A DNA stretch of 64,000 nt from positions 1 through 64,000 of the forward strand of contig NZ_CAKMTD010000011.1 of NCBI RefSeq assembly GCF_928391935.1, read 5' to 3'. Below, in pieces: positions 53,010 to 61,738 of the stretch. Position 1 is the first letter of the stretch; the number at the start of each line of letters is the position of its first letter. A program made the translations under genes and the position numbers. Below the pieces are notes generated by a model that saw nothing but the letters and a program-made list of their open reading frames with translations, was not told the DNA's origin and did not search any database. The DNA comes from Rothia nasimurium. GTDB lineage: Bacteria; Actinomycetota; Actinomycetes; Actinomycetales; Micrococcaceae.

Positions 53010-53109
53010 GGTTCTTACCCTAGAGCGTTCGTGAGTTATCAGCCCAACCCGTGCCTTGGCTCCCAGGGTGCGGGTTTGCGGGCTCTCAGAGTTTCTATAG
53101 AAGGCAGCG

Positions 53110-53958
53110 ATGGCTAAAACAACCAGCCGAAAGAAGAACCCCCAGGCCGCTATGGCCCTGAGCGAGCACTTTCGCGAATTCCGCAACCGTCTGATTAAAG
53201 CGACGGTAGCAACCGTGATTTGTGCTATCGGTGGTTTCTTCCTCTATGAGCCCTTCATGGACGCAATTAGCGCACCGGTGTATGCCCTCAACACTGAAGA
53301 GGGGCGAACCGCTGCCCTTAACTACTCCACTGCCATTTCCCCCTTTGACCAGATGATTAGGATTTCCCTCTACATCGGTCTGGTCATTGCTAGCCCCGTC
53401 TGGATCTACCAGCTGTGGGCTTTCATTACCCCCGCCCTGTATAAGCGGGAGAAGCTTTACACCCTGGGCTTTACCTTTACCGCCCTGCCCATGTTCCTGC
53501 TGGGCACCGGGCTGGCCTGGTGGCTCCTTCCGACCGCTATTGCAACCTTGACTCAGTTCAGCCCGAACGGGGCAACTAACCTGCTCACTGCTGACGTCTA
53601 TATCAGCTTCGTGGTTAAGTTCATGCTTGCCTTCGGTATCGCTTTCGTGCTGCCGGTCTTGCTGGTTGGCCTGAACTTTATTGGCCTGATTAGTGGTAAG
53701 GCTATGTTGAAGTCCTGGCGCTGGGTGGTGCTCATTGTCGCCATTATCTCTGCTATGGCTGCCCCCGGTGGTGAGATCATGTCCATGGTCTACCTCATGG
53801 TTCCCCTCCTTTTCTTCTTCTTTACGGCAATCGGTATCTCCCTACTGAACGACAAGCGCCGGGCTAAGCGTCGGGCCCGCCTTGAAGCCGGTTTGAGCGC
53901 AGACGAGCTAAACCGGGCCACCAGCCTCGAAGAGCTAGACAAACTCGGCCGGAACTAA
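53110..53958 (+). CDS. tatC: Twin-arginine translocase subunit TatC
   Basis: 282 residues, six membrane helices. Signal peptide receptor of the Tat system. Family marks: LSEHFREFRNRL at the N-terminus, SPFDQMIRISLYIGLVIASPVWIYQLWAF, and the conserved outer loop Glu region. Basic/Glu-rich cytoplasmic tail. A weak hairpin lies between tatA and tatC. Terminator at 53973-54000. Confidence 0.95.
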   Translation: MAKTTSRKKNPQAAMALSEHFREFRNRLIKATVATVICAIGGFFLYEPFMDAISAPVYALNTEEGRTAALNYSTAISPFDQMIRISLYIGLVIASPVWIYQLWAFITPALYKREKLYTLGFTFTALPMFLLGTGLAWWLLPTAIATLTQFSPNGATNLLTADVYISFVVKFMLAFGIAFVLPVLLVGLNFIGLISGKAMLKSWRWVVLIVAIISAMAAPGGEIMSMVYLMVPLLFFFFTAIGISLLNDKRRAKRRARLEAGLSADELNRATSLEELDKLGRN

Positions 53959-53972
53959 TGCTTTCTGGCTAG

Positions 53973-54000
53973 AGCCCCGCACCAGATGAGGTGCGGGGCT
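53973..54000 (+). terminator. Terminator of tatC
   Basis: 11-bp stem agccccgcacc/ggtgcggggct followed by tttt. Confidence 0.9.
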
Positions 54001-54076
54001 TTTGTCTTCATCGGGAGGGGTTGTTCGCCCGGCACTGAAAAGCCAGGTGCGGTAGGGGCACTTCGGTGCGAGCGCC

Positions 54077-54082
54077 TAAGAT
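54077..54082 (+). promoter_or_regulatory. -10 box of helY (leaderless)
   Basis: TAAGAT, 7 bases before ATG at 54090. Confidence 0.55.
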
Positions 54083-54089
54083 GGTGTAT

Positions 54090-56924
54090 ATGGCTAGTTA
54101 TGCTGAACAGTACCTACGCGCTAAGCAGCGCACCGCCCAATCCAAGACGGCCCTCTACCGGTTTGAGCAGACCCTGGGGTTTGACCTCGATGATTTTCAG
54201 AGGCAGGCCTGTACTTCGGTTGAGGACGGGCGGGGTGTGCTGGTTGCTGCCCCGACCGGGGCGGGTAAGACCATTGTGGGGGAGTTCGCGATTTACTTGG
54301 CTCTTGCCCAGGGGAAGAAGGCCTTTTATACGACGCCTATTAAGGCCCTGAGTAATCAGAAGTACAACGACCTTGTGGCCGCTTACGGTGAGGACGCCGT
54401 GGGTCTGTTGACCGGCGACACCTCGATTAATTCTGAGGCTCCGGTGGTGGTGATGACCACCGAGGTGCTGCGGAATATGCTCTATGCTGATTCGGCTACC
54501 CTCGCTAATTTGGGTTTTGTGGTGATGGATGAGGTTCATTACCTGGCTGACCGGTCGCGGGGGGCTGTGTGGGAGGAGTGTATTATCCACCTGCCGGAGC
54601 ATGTGGCGGTTATTGCCCTGTCGGCGACGATTTCTAATGCTGAAGAGTTTGGGGCCTGGCTTGATACGGTAAGGGGTTCTACCGACATTATTGTGTCTGA
54701 GCACCGCCCGGTGCCCCTGTGGCAGCATGTGCTGGTGGGGAAGCACCTGATGGATCTGTTTGCTGGGAATACGACGGTGGAGGATGCCGCTAACGCCCGG
54801 GACATGCCTGAGGTGAACCCTGAGCTGGTGAGGGTGGGGCGACGTCCCCGTCCGTCGCGGGGCCCTGGCGGTAAGTCTTTTTCCCGCTTGGGGAAGGGGA
54901 AGCGGTCCCGGCCCCAGGGGTTTGAGAAAGGACGGGACTGGAACCGGGATTTTTCGGATTCGTCGGCTCCGGTGCGTCCCCAGCGTATCAGCCGCCCGGA
55001 GATGATTCAGACCCTGGACCGGGCGGGCCTACTGCCCGGTATCTGTTTCATTTTTTCCCGGGTGGGGTGCGACGCGGCGGTGTCCCAGTGTATTGACGCT
55101 GATATTCGTCTGACCACAGATGCTGAAGCCCAGACTATTCGGGCCTATGTTGCTGAGGCTACGGCCTCCCTGGACACTGGAGATTTGGCCGTGCTCGGTT
55201 TCTATGAGTGGCGGGAGGGGCTCATGCGAGGGGTGGCGGCCCACCATGCTGGTTTGCTGCCGATCTTTAAGGAAGTGGTGGAAACCCTCTTCTCTGAGGG
55301 CCTGATTCGCATGGTCTTTGCCACTGAAACCCTGGCCTTGGGGATCAATATGCCGGCCCGCTCGGTGGTGCTTGAGAAGCTCACCAAGTTTAACGGGGAA
55401 TCCCACGTTGATATCACGCCGGGGGAGTACACCCAGCTGACCGGACGCGCGGGCCGCCGCGGTATTGATGTTGAGGGTCACGCGGTGGTCATGTGGCGCC
55501 CGGGGCTAGAGCCCCAGCAGGTAGCTGGTCTGGCGTCCAAGCGCACCTACCCGCTCAATTCCTCCTTCAAACCCACCTACAATATGAGCGCCAACCTGAT
55601 AGCCCAGTTCGGTACTGAGCGTACCCAGAAGATACTGGAAAGCTCCTTTGCCCAGTTCCAGGCGGATAAGTCGGTGGTAGGGGTTGCCTCTCGGGTGCGG
55701 AAGAATGAGAAAGCCCTGGCGGGGTTTGAGGAGGCTATGACCTGCCATCTGGGGGATTTCACTGAATACGCCCGGATCCGCCGTGACCTGTCTGACCTAG
55801 AGAAGAAAGCCGAGAAGGGCCGTAGCCGCCTGCGGCAGTCCCAGGCGGTGGCCTCCGTCCTTGATTTGCTTCCCGGCGATATTATCGAGATTCCGCGCGG
55901 ACGCAACGCGGGCCCGGCCCTGGTGCTGGCCAGGGCCGAGTCCCTGGACGACCCCAGGCCCTCCATTCTCACCCTGGCCGCCCAGCTGCGCCGCCTTGAT
56001 CCCCGGGATTTGGACGGGCCCGTCGTACCAGTTTCCAAGATTAAGGTGTCTAAGAAGTTTACGGGTAAGACCCCCAAGGACCGCCGGGATATGGCTTCCC
56101 GCATGCGAGAGGCTCTCTATCAGGGTCTTCCTGCCCGGGCTGGCTCCCAGAAGAAGTACTTCAATGAGCGCGAGCGCGGGGACGAACAGAAGATTGAGGA
56201 GCTGCGCCGGGCCCTTCGCAACCACCCCTGCCACGGCTGCTCTGACCGGGAGCACCATGCCCGCTGGGCTGAGCGGTGGCACTGGCTCAGCCGGGACACG
56301 GACGGCCTGCGCCGCCAGATTGAGCGGCGAACCAATACCATAGCCCAGGTCTTCAACCGGATTTCCCAGCTGTTGGCCTCCTACGGCTATGTTGAGACAG
56401 TTGAGGGCGGCGGCCGGGTGCTGACCGCTAAGGGGGCTTCTCTCCGCCGGGTTTACGGGGAAAAGGACCTGCTGACTTCGCTCTGCCTGGAAGACGGGGT
56501 ACTCACGGGTCTTGACCCGGCTGCCACCGCCGCCGTCGTGTCAGCCCTGGTCTATGAGGCCAAGCGGGACGAACTGGGCCTGCTCTCACGCTACCCTGGT
56601 CAGGGGGTGGAGGCCGCCCTCATGAGCATGCTCAAGCACTGGAACAAGCTCAACGAGGCTGAAAAACTTCACCACCTGCCCCTGACCGATTCACCCGATT
56701 TTGGGATGGTCTGGCCCATGTATAAGTGGGCTCGCGGTAAGTCCCTGGCCCAGGCCCTTGACGCCACCGACCTCGCTGCCGGCGACTTTGTGCGCTGGGC
56801 CAAGCAGGTCATTGACAGCCTCGACCAAATTGCCCATGTGGCCTCCGCTGACGCCCAGCTCCGCACCCAGTGCGAGGCTGCCATCAATCTTGTGCGACGC
56901 GGCGTCGTCGCAACCCAGCTCTAA
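54090..56924 (+). CDS. helY: Ski2/Mtr4-like RNA helicase HelY
   Basis: 944 residues from ATG at 54090 (MASYAEQY), 7 bases after a TAAGAT hexamer. ATP-dependent RNA helicase. Motif I APTGAGKT (about 57), DEVH box (about 150, VMDEVHYL), ALSATI, and motif VI QLTGRAGRRGID. An Arg/Gly/Ser-rich insert (about 250-310) follows motif III, and the end matches the DSHCT domain. In mycobacteria helY is likewise downstream of tatC. Confidence 0.93.
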   Translation: MASYAEQYLRAKQRTAQSKTALYRFEQTLGFDLDDFQRQACTSVEDGRGVLVAAPTGAGKTIVGEFAIYLALAQGKKAFYTTPIKALSNQKYNDLVAAYGEDAVGLLTGDTSINSEAPVVVMTTEVLRNMLYADSATLANLGFVVMDEVHYLADRSRGAVWEECIIHLPEHVAVIALSATISNAEEFGAWLDTVRGSTDIIVSEHRPVPLWQHVLVGKHLMDLFAGNTTVEDAANARDMPEVNPELVRVGRRPRPSRGPGGKSFSRLGKGKRSRPQGFEKGRDWNRDFSDSSAPVRPQRISRPEMIQTLDRAGLLPGICFIFSRVGCDAAVSQCIDADIRLTTDAEAQTIRAYVAEATASLDTGDLAVLGFYEWREGLMRGVAAHHAGLLPIFKEVVETLFSEGLIRMVFATETLALGINMPARSVVLEKLTKFNGESHVDITPGEYTQLTGRAGRRGIDVEGHAVVMWRPGLEPQQVAGLASKRTYPLNSSFKPTYNMSANLIAQFGTERTQKILESSFAQFQADKSVVGVASRVRKNEKALAGFEEAMTCHLGDFTEYARIRRDLSDLEKKAEKGRSRLRQSQAVASVLDLLPGDIIEIPRGRNAGPALVLARAESLDDPRPSILTLAAQLRRLDPRDLDGPVVPVSKIKVSKKFTGKTPKDRRDMASRMREALYQGLPARAGSQKKYFNERERGDEQKIEELRRALRNHPCHGCSDREHHARWAERWHWLSRDTDGLRRQIERRTNTIAQVFNRISQLLASYGYVETVEGGGRVLTAKGASLRRVYGEKDLLTSLCLEDGVLTGLDPAATAAVVSALVYEAKRDELGLLSRYPGQGVEAALMSMLKHWNKLNEAEKLHHLPLTDSPDFGMVWPMYKWARGKSLAQALDATDLAAGDFVRWAKQVIDSLDQIAHVASADAQLRTQCEAAINLVRRGVVATQL

Positions 56925-56948
56925 CCCACTTCAGAAAGGACGGCACCG

Positions 56949-58013
56949 GTGCCTGCTCACGTATTTCTAGACGGTTCTGTGTATAGCCCTGCAGACCCCT
57001 TTGCAACAGCCCTCGTGATCAACGAGGGGCAGGTGGAATGGGTGGGGCAGGACGCCGGGGCCCGCTCAATCCTGGACGATTCCATGCAGCTCACGGAGCT
57101 TGCTGGCCGTCTGGTTGCCCCCAGCTTTGGGCTGGCTGCGGCGGCAGTAACTGAGCAGGACGCCCCCGCCCTCTGCGACCAACTGGCAGCAGCAGGGTAC
57201 GGGGTAGCTCACCTGCTCCTGCCCGAACCTGGGCGCACCTACCCCCAGCACCCAGCCCTTGAGCTGCGCTACTACCTGCCCCTTGCAGGTCTGGACCTAG
57301 ACCTGGCCCCTGACGGCCTGGGCCACCTAGAGCTGGAGCAGGTGGGCGGAGTCTACGTAACCGACCCTGCCGACCTCACCGAGGGCGTCCTGACCCACTT
57401 GGCGACGCTCCGACTCAACCTGATAGCTGCCCTGCAAAGCCCCGAAGCTATTGGGGACTACCTCAACCGGCTAGCCAGCCTGGACCCCATCAGCAGGATC
57501 CGAATCAGCCCCCGCCTGGACGGACTCACCCAGCTCTCCGACGACCACCTGGCCCAGGCCAAGGACCTCCAGGTCACCCTGGGATTCAGCTCAGACTTTG
57601 ACGCCTCTGCAGAAGCCTTCAGCCGGGCCCTGGCAGCTGGGGCCTCCGTAGCTCTTGGTTCTGACCCCCTGGGTAGCCCACAGGCCCTCGGCTGGGAACT
57701 CATCAACCGGGCCGTCAACCCTGCCCAGCCAGACCAAGCCGTCTCCGCCCGGGCCGCCTTCCAAGCCACCACCCGATCCATTTACCGAGCCACCGGCACC
57801 CCCAACCCCCTCACCGGCCAGCTCGTCCCCGGGGCAGCAGCCCACTTCGCCCTCTGGCAGATCACCGAGCTCATGGTCCAAACCCCCGACTCCCGAATCT
57901 CCGCCTGGAGCACAGACCCCCGCGCCCGCACCCCCCTCCTACCCGTGTTGGCCCAGGACGTCCCCCGCCCCCAGCTCGTCGGCCTCTACCGGGCTGGGCA
58001 GGCTGTGGGCTAA
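56949..58013 (+). CDS. Amidohydrolase-like protein without the metal-binding HxH
   Basis: 354 residues, GTG start with aaaggacgg 6 bases upstream, 24 bases after helY. Overall shape is that of amidohydrolase_3 (YtcJ-like) proteins: composite beta sandwich at the start (VFLDGSVYSPADPFATALVINEGQVEWVG), barrel, and LGSDPLG near the end. The HxH pair expected after LVAPSF is absent (GLAAAAVT), and so are the later His ligands. So it is unlikely to be a metal-dependent hydrolase; a binding or structural role is more likely. Confidence 0.7.
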   Translation: MPAHVFLDGSVYSPADPFATALVINEGQVEWVGQDAGARSILDDSMQLTELAGRLVAPSFGLAAAAVTEQDAPALCDQLAAAGYGVAHLLLPEPGRTYPQHPALELRYYLPLAGLDLDLAPDGLGHLELEQVGGVYVTDPADLTEGVLTHLATLRLNLIAALQSPEAIGDYLNRLASLDPISRIRISPRLDGLTQLSDDHLAQAKDLQVTLGFSSDFDASAEAFSRALAAGASVALGSDPLGSPQALGWELINRAVNPAQPDQAVSARAAFQATTRSIYRATGTPNPLTGQLVPGAAAHFALWQITELMVQTPDSRISAWSTDPRARTPLLPVLAQDVPRPQLVGLYRAGQAVG

Positions 58014-58053
58014 GGCAAACCGCGCCTCTACCGGCCCCGTCCGGTACTACCTA

Positions 58054-58059
58054 TATAAT
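58054..58059 (+). promoter_or_regulatory. -10 box of ppm1
   Basis: Perfect TATAAT. Transcription would begin near 58066, giving a leader of about 47 bases with an aaggag site. Confidence 0.65.
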
Positions 58060-58112
58060 GAGAGACTGATTCAGACCACACAAGATTTCGTGTGCCCCAT
58101 CAAGGAGACCCC

Positions 58113-58847
58113 ATGCGCGTACTCACCGTTATACCGACCTACAACGAGAAAGAAAATCTTCCCATCGTTGTAGAACGCCTGCGGAAAGCTGTCCCTGAAA
58201 GCCACATCCTCGTGGTCGACGACAACAGCCCCGACGGCACCGGCCAGCTCGCAGACGAGATGGCGGCAGCCGATCCCAATATCAACGTCCTGCACCGCAC
58301 CGTCAAGGACGGCCTCGGCGGCGCCTACCTGGCTGGCTTCGACTGGGGTCTTGAGGCTGGCTACGACGTCCTGGTCGAAATGGACGCTGACTGCTCCCAC
58401 CAGCCCGAACAGCTACCCCTTCTTCTGCAGGGCATTAAAAACGGGGCAGATTTGGCCATTGGCTCCCGCTACGTTCCGGGCGGCAAGACCAAGAACTGGC
58501 CGGTCCACCGCCAGATTCTCTCCCGGGGCGCCAACCTCTACACCCGCCTGATCCTGGGAACCAAGATCAAGGACATCACTGCAGGCTACCGTGCCTACAC
58601 CCGTCAGGCCCTCCAGCGCCTCAACCTTGAGGGCATTGACTCCAAGGGCTACGTCTTCCAGGTGGATCTGGCCTGGCGTTCTGAACAGGCAGGGCTGACC
58701 ATCGTGGAAGTACCCATCACCTTTGTCGAGCGTGAAATCGGGGCCTCCAAGATGGACGGCAACATCATCTTTGACTCCATGAGCAAGGTAACCCGCTGGG
58801 GCCTAGCCTCCCGCGCCCAGGCCATCAAGGGGCTCCTGGGCCGTTAA
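58113..58847 (+). CDS. ppm1: Polyprenol-phosphate mannose synthase (Ppm1 catalytic domain)
   Basis: 244 residues from ATG at 58113, with aaggag 5 bases upstream. GT2 glycosyltransferase that moves mannose from GDP-mannose to polyprenyl phosphate, feeding lipoglycan and protein O-mannosylation. [33 protein letters not shown] (DxD) and IGSRYVPGG are typical. It has no fused Lnt domain or C-terminal membrane anchor. The neighbour rbpA is beside ppm1 in mycobacteria too. Confidence 0.92.
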   Translation: MRVLTVIPTYNEKENLPIVVERLRKAVPESHILVVDDNSPDGTGQLADEMAAADPNINVLHRTVKDGLGGAYLAGFDWGLEAGYDVLVEMDADCSHQPEQLPLLLQGIKNGADLAIGSRYVPGGKTKNWPVHRQILSRGANLYTRLILGTKIKDITAGYRAYTRQALQRLNLEGIDSKGYVFQVDLAWRSEQAGLTIVEVPITFVEREIGASKMDGNIIFDSMSKVTRWGLASRAQAIKGLLGR

Positions 58848-58915
58848 CTGGGCTAGGACCTAGCCCTCTGAGGTAGGGGAGTGAAGCCCCAGATACACCT
58901 GAGATTCACCAGCAA

Positions 58916-58954
58916 AAGGGGAGCCCGCCAGCGTGTTGCTGGCGGGCTCCCCTT
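58916..58954. terminator. Terminator between ppm1 and rbpA
   Basis: 17-bp perfect stem aaggggagcccgccagc/gctggcgggctcccctt, loop gtgtt, between convergent genes. Confidence 0.9.
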
Positions 58955-59003
58955 GATTTAACCCCTGATTCAGGGGGATCTGAGTCTCCCCGGAGGGGGT
59001 TCC

Positions 59004-59342
59004 CTAGAGGGCGTGACGTTCCCGGTAGATTTCTAGACGCTGTTGCAGGGTCTCTTCGAGTTCCTCGACGCTGCGACGCTCCAGCAGCATGTCCCAGTGG
59101 GTACGGACGGGCTTTTCAGCGTTTTCTTCCACCTTGCCGTCGCCGGAGACGAGGAAGGCTTCCTTGCCTGACTTAGCAGTCCAGGTGGCCGGGATTTCAG
59201 CTTCCTGGGCAAAGGTTACGAAAACACGTTCACCGTCTTCGGTGCGGTATTCGACGCGCTGGCGAGGTGCCGGTTCGACACCTGATTCAGTTTCCATGGA
59301 CTGGGAACCCAGGCGCATACCGCGCAGGCTGCGATCGCTCAT
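59004..59342 (-). CDS. rbpA: RNA polymerase-binding protein RbpA
   Basis: 112 residues. Actinobacterial factor that stabilises the polymerase-sigma complex at promoters. N-terminal tail MSDRSLRGMRLGSQSMETE, core with YRTEDGERVFVTFAQEAEIPATW, and sigma-interacting helix HWDMLLERRSVEELEETLQQRL. The core has no cysteines, so it is a zinc-free form. Shine-Dalgarno ggagga before ATG. Confidence 0.95.
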   Translation of the reverse strand: MSDRSLRGMRLGSQSMETESGVEPAPRQRVEYRTEDGERVFVTFAQEAEIPATWTAKSGKEAFLVSGDGKVEENAEKPVRTHWDMLLERRSVEELEETLQQRLEIYRERHAL

Positions 59343-59438
59343 TTTCTTCCTCCAAAAAGGGTGACGTGCTAGTTGGTGAAGCCACTTAGCTCAAGCGGCT
59401 CACGATAAGACCAAATGCCTATTATACCGTGCCTGGCC

Positions 59439-60560
59439 CTAGGCCTGCACAGGGTTAGCGGTGCCCAGAGCTGAATCCTGACCTTCAAGGCCGGTGTCAG
59501 CCGGAAGTTCCACGCCGCTATCGAGCTTGTCCAGGTTGGGGTTCAGGTCTTCTTCGGTGACCTTAATAACCGGGGTGTCAACGATGGGGGACGCCGGGGG
59601 AGTGGCACCAGCGTCTTCCGCACCGTCCTCAAGGTCCGGGCCCAGGTTGGCAGGGGTGAAGGCATTGCCGAGGCCGCGCAGGGCGTCACCCAGCTCGGTG
59701 GGAATGAACCAGAGCTTATTGGCGTCACCTTCGGCCAGCTTGGGCAGGGTCTGCAGGTACTGGTAGGTCAGCAGCTTCTGGCTGGGGTTGGAGGCATGAA
59801 TAGCGTGGAAGACCTTCTGAATGGCCTGGGCTTCACCGTCAGCTCGAAGGATTGCTGCCTTAGCGTCACCCTCAGCGGTGAGAATCTGGGACTGCTTTTC
59901 ACCCTCGGCTCGCAGGATAGCTGCCCGGGAATCACCCTCAGCGGTGAGAATCTGGGACTGCTTCTGGCCCTCAGCGGTCAGAATGGCTGCACGGCGGTCC
60001 CGCTCGGCTCGCATTTGCTTTTCCATGGAGTCCTGGATGGAGTGCGGGGGCTGGATTTCCTTGATATCGACGCGGGAGACTCGAATGCCCCAGCGGCCGG
60101 TGGTGCTGTCGAGGACGCCGCGAAGTTCAGTGTTGATTTGATCGCGGGAGGTCAGGGTCTGCTCAAGGTTGAGGCCACCGACGACGTTACGCAGGGTTGC
60201 GCTGGTGAGCTCGTCCACAGCGTGGATGTAGTTGGTAATTTCGTAGGTGGCTGCCTTGGGGTCAGTGACCTGGAAGTAGACGACGGTGTCGATACCGACG
60301 ACCAGGTTGTCCTCGGTGATCACTGACTGGGAGGGGAAGGAAACTACCTGTTCGCGCAGGTCAATGAGGGGTAGCACCCGGTCAATGAAGGGAACGGTGA
60401 CATGGAAGCCGGGGTTCAAGGTGGTGTGGTACTTACCCAGGCGTTCGACGATGCCTGCTCGGGCCTGGGGAATAATCCGCACAGACTTGAGAAGGACGAT
60501 CAGGACGAGGGCTACCAGGGCCAGGAGGATAATTGAGGTGGTAAGGGATGACGCATTCAT
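59439..60560 (-). CDS. SPFH/band-7 (stomatin-like) membrane protein
   Basis: 373 residues. One N-terminal membrane helix (about 8-26), band-7 domain (about 28-190, IIPQARAGIVERLGKYHTTLNPGFH), then a long helix holding a 22-residue repeat (AEG..QSQILTAEGD..AAIL, about 195-250), and an acidic Pro-rich tail. Such proteins form large oligomers and organise membrane domains. Paired with nfeD 32 bases upstream, the standard partner. Confidence 0.9.
   Translation of the reverse strand: MNASSLTTSIILLALVALVLIVLLKSVRIIPQARAGIVERLGKYHTTLNPGFHVTVPFIDRVLPLIDLREQVVSFPSQSVITEDNLVVGIDTVVYFQVTDPKAATYEITNYIHAVDELTSATLRNVVGGLNLEQTLTSRDQINTELRGVLDSTTGRWGIRVSRVDIKEIQPPHSIQDSMEKQMRAERDRRAAILTAEGQKQSQILTAEGDSRAAILRAEGEKQSQILTAEGDAKAAILRADGEAQAIQKVFHAIHASNPSQKLLTYQYLQTLPKLAEGDANKLWFIPTELGDALRGLGNAFTPANLGPDLEDGAEDAGATPPASPIVDTPVIKVTEEDLNPNLDKLDSGVELPADTGLEGQDSALGTANPVQA
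59866..59997. repeat. 66-bp internal repeat in the SPFH gene
   Basis: Two near-identical units of 66 bases (22 codons), 59866-59931 and 59932-59997; tcaccctcagcggtgagaat begins each. They encode the AEG-QSQIL coiled-coil repeat. Confidence 0.75.
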
Positions 60561-60592
60561 ATGTATCGACCTACTTTTGAGTTACTGAAGTT

Positions 60593-61060
60593 TTAAGGAT
60601 GGGCAGAAGGGCTCTCTGGAGCAAGAAGGGCGGTAGCGCCCTGAATGGCTACGACGGTTGCGTAGGAACCCTCGGGCAGGACGGCCTGGTCTGAGGAAGG
60701 TCGGGCAGTCCAGGTATCACCAGCGATGAGGGCCAGGCCACTGTTGACTGTGACAGTTTCTGTGATCCTAGCCTGCTGGCCGACGAGGCCATCAGAGTTC
60801 ATGGCAAGGTTGGGTGAACTCTGGTGGAACTTGCGGATCAGGGGCGGGCGGAGGCCCAGGAGTAAACCAATGCTGACAGCAGCAAAGATGAGGACCTGCC
60901 CGGTGAAGGAGTCAGTTGCAAGGGTCGCACCAGAAGCGGTGAGCGCTGCCAGAGCCATCATGAGGAAGATGAAGTCCAGCATGAGGATCTCGATGATTGC
61001 TAAGAGGATTGCAGCGGTGAGCCAGAAAGCCCAAAGGTTATCTGCGAACCATTGGATCAT
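60593..61060 (-). CDS. NfeD-family membrane protein
   Basis: 155 residues; strong Shine-Dalgarno aaggagg. Two to three membrane helices (about 10-85) followed by an OB-fold domain (DGLVGQQARITETVTVNSGLALIAGDTW, about 90-145). Works with the SPFH protein encoded next to it; short NfeD1b type without a protease domain. Confidence 0.9.
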   Translation of the reverse strand: MIQWFADNLWAFWLTAAILLAIIEILMLDFIFLMMALAALTASGATLATDSFTGQVLIFAAVSIGLLLGLRPPLIRKFHQSSPNLAMNSDGLVGQQARITETVTVNSGLALIAGDTWTARPSSDQAVLPEGSYATVVAIQGATALLAPESPSAHP

Positions 61061-61279
61061 AGGTGCCTCCTTGTGTGGTGTCTGTCCTATCTATTTTCCC
61101 TGATAGGACGCAGAAAGGCCAGGGTTTGAGGTCTGCTGAGAGCGCACAGGTGCCTATATCTAAGGCTAATCTTGAGACTCTACCATAGAGCCGATAATAT
61201 ACATTATGTAAAGTAGACCTGAAATTCACTCCCCCCATGACTATGCTTCATAGTTTCGTCAGCTGCCTAGCCTCTCGTT

Positions 61280-61285
61280 TACAGT
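61280..61285 (+). promoter_or_regulatory. -10 box of the DUF3054 gene (leaderless)
   Basis: TACAGT, 7 bases before ATG at 61293. Confidence 0.5.
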
Positions 61286-61292
61286 TAGGGAT

Positions 61293-61667
61293 ATGAGCAA
61301 ACAACTTCTTCATGCCCAGCCTGCCCGTCTGCTGGTCGATTTCCTCTTGGTAATCCTCTTCGTCTTGATTGGACTGAAGAGTCACCAGCAAGCCCTTACT
61401 GATTTACCCCAAACTGCCCTGCCTTTCATTCTGGCCCTCCTTGCTGGCCACCTCGGCGTGTGGGCCGTTGGATCCAGGCGTCAACTGCCCCTGCTTCTCG
61501 AGGGCCTTATGCTCTGGGTGACAACCCTGGTGATGGGTCTTGGGTTACGACTCTCTTTTGGCGAAACAGCGGCCCTTGCTTTCGCTCTGGTTACCGCAGG
61601 TGTCTTACTCATCTTCTTGGTGGGTTGGCGTGGCATCCTCTGGGCTATCCGTCGCCGTTCCGCCTAG
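61293..61667 (+). CDS. DUF3054 membrane protein
   Basis: 124 residues, four membrane helices. LLVDFLLVILFVLIGLKSH at the start and LRLSFG in the third helix resemble the DUF3054 family of actinobacteria. Function unknown. Monocistronic. Confidence 0.75.
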   Translation: MSKQLLHAQPARLLVDFLLVILFVLIGLKSHQQALTDLPQTALPFILALLAGHLGVWAVGSRRQLPLLLEGLMLWVTTLVMGLGLRLSFGETAALAFALVTAGVLLIFLVGWRGILWAIRRRSA

Positions 61668-61704
61668 CCCATTATTCTTTGCCCGTCTAAGCGGTGATAC
61701 AAGA

Positions 61705-61730
61705 AGAGCCCCGGTTGCGTCCGGGGCTCT
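61705..61730. terminator. Terminator between the DUF3054 gene and trpD
   Basis: 10-bp stem agagccccgg/ccggggctct, loop ttgcgt, followed by accttttg; convergent genes. Confidence 0.85.
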
Positions 61731-61738
61731 ACCTTTTG

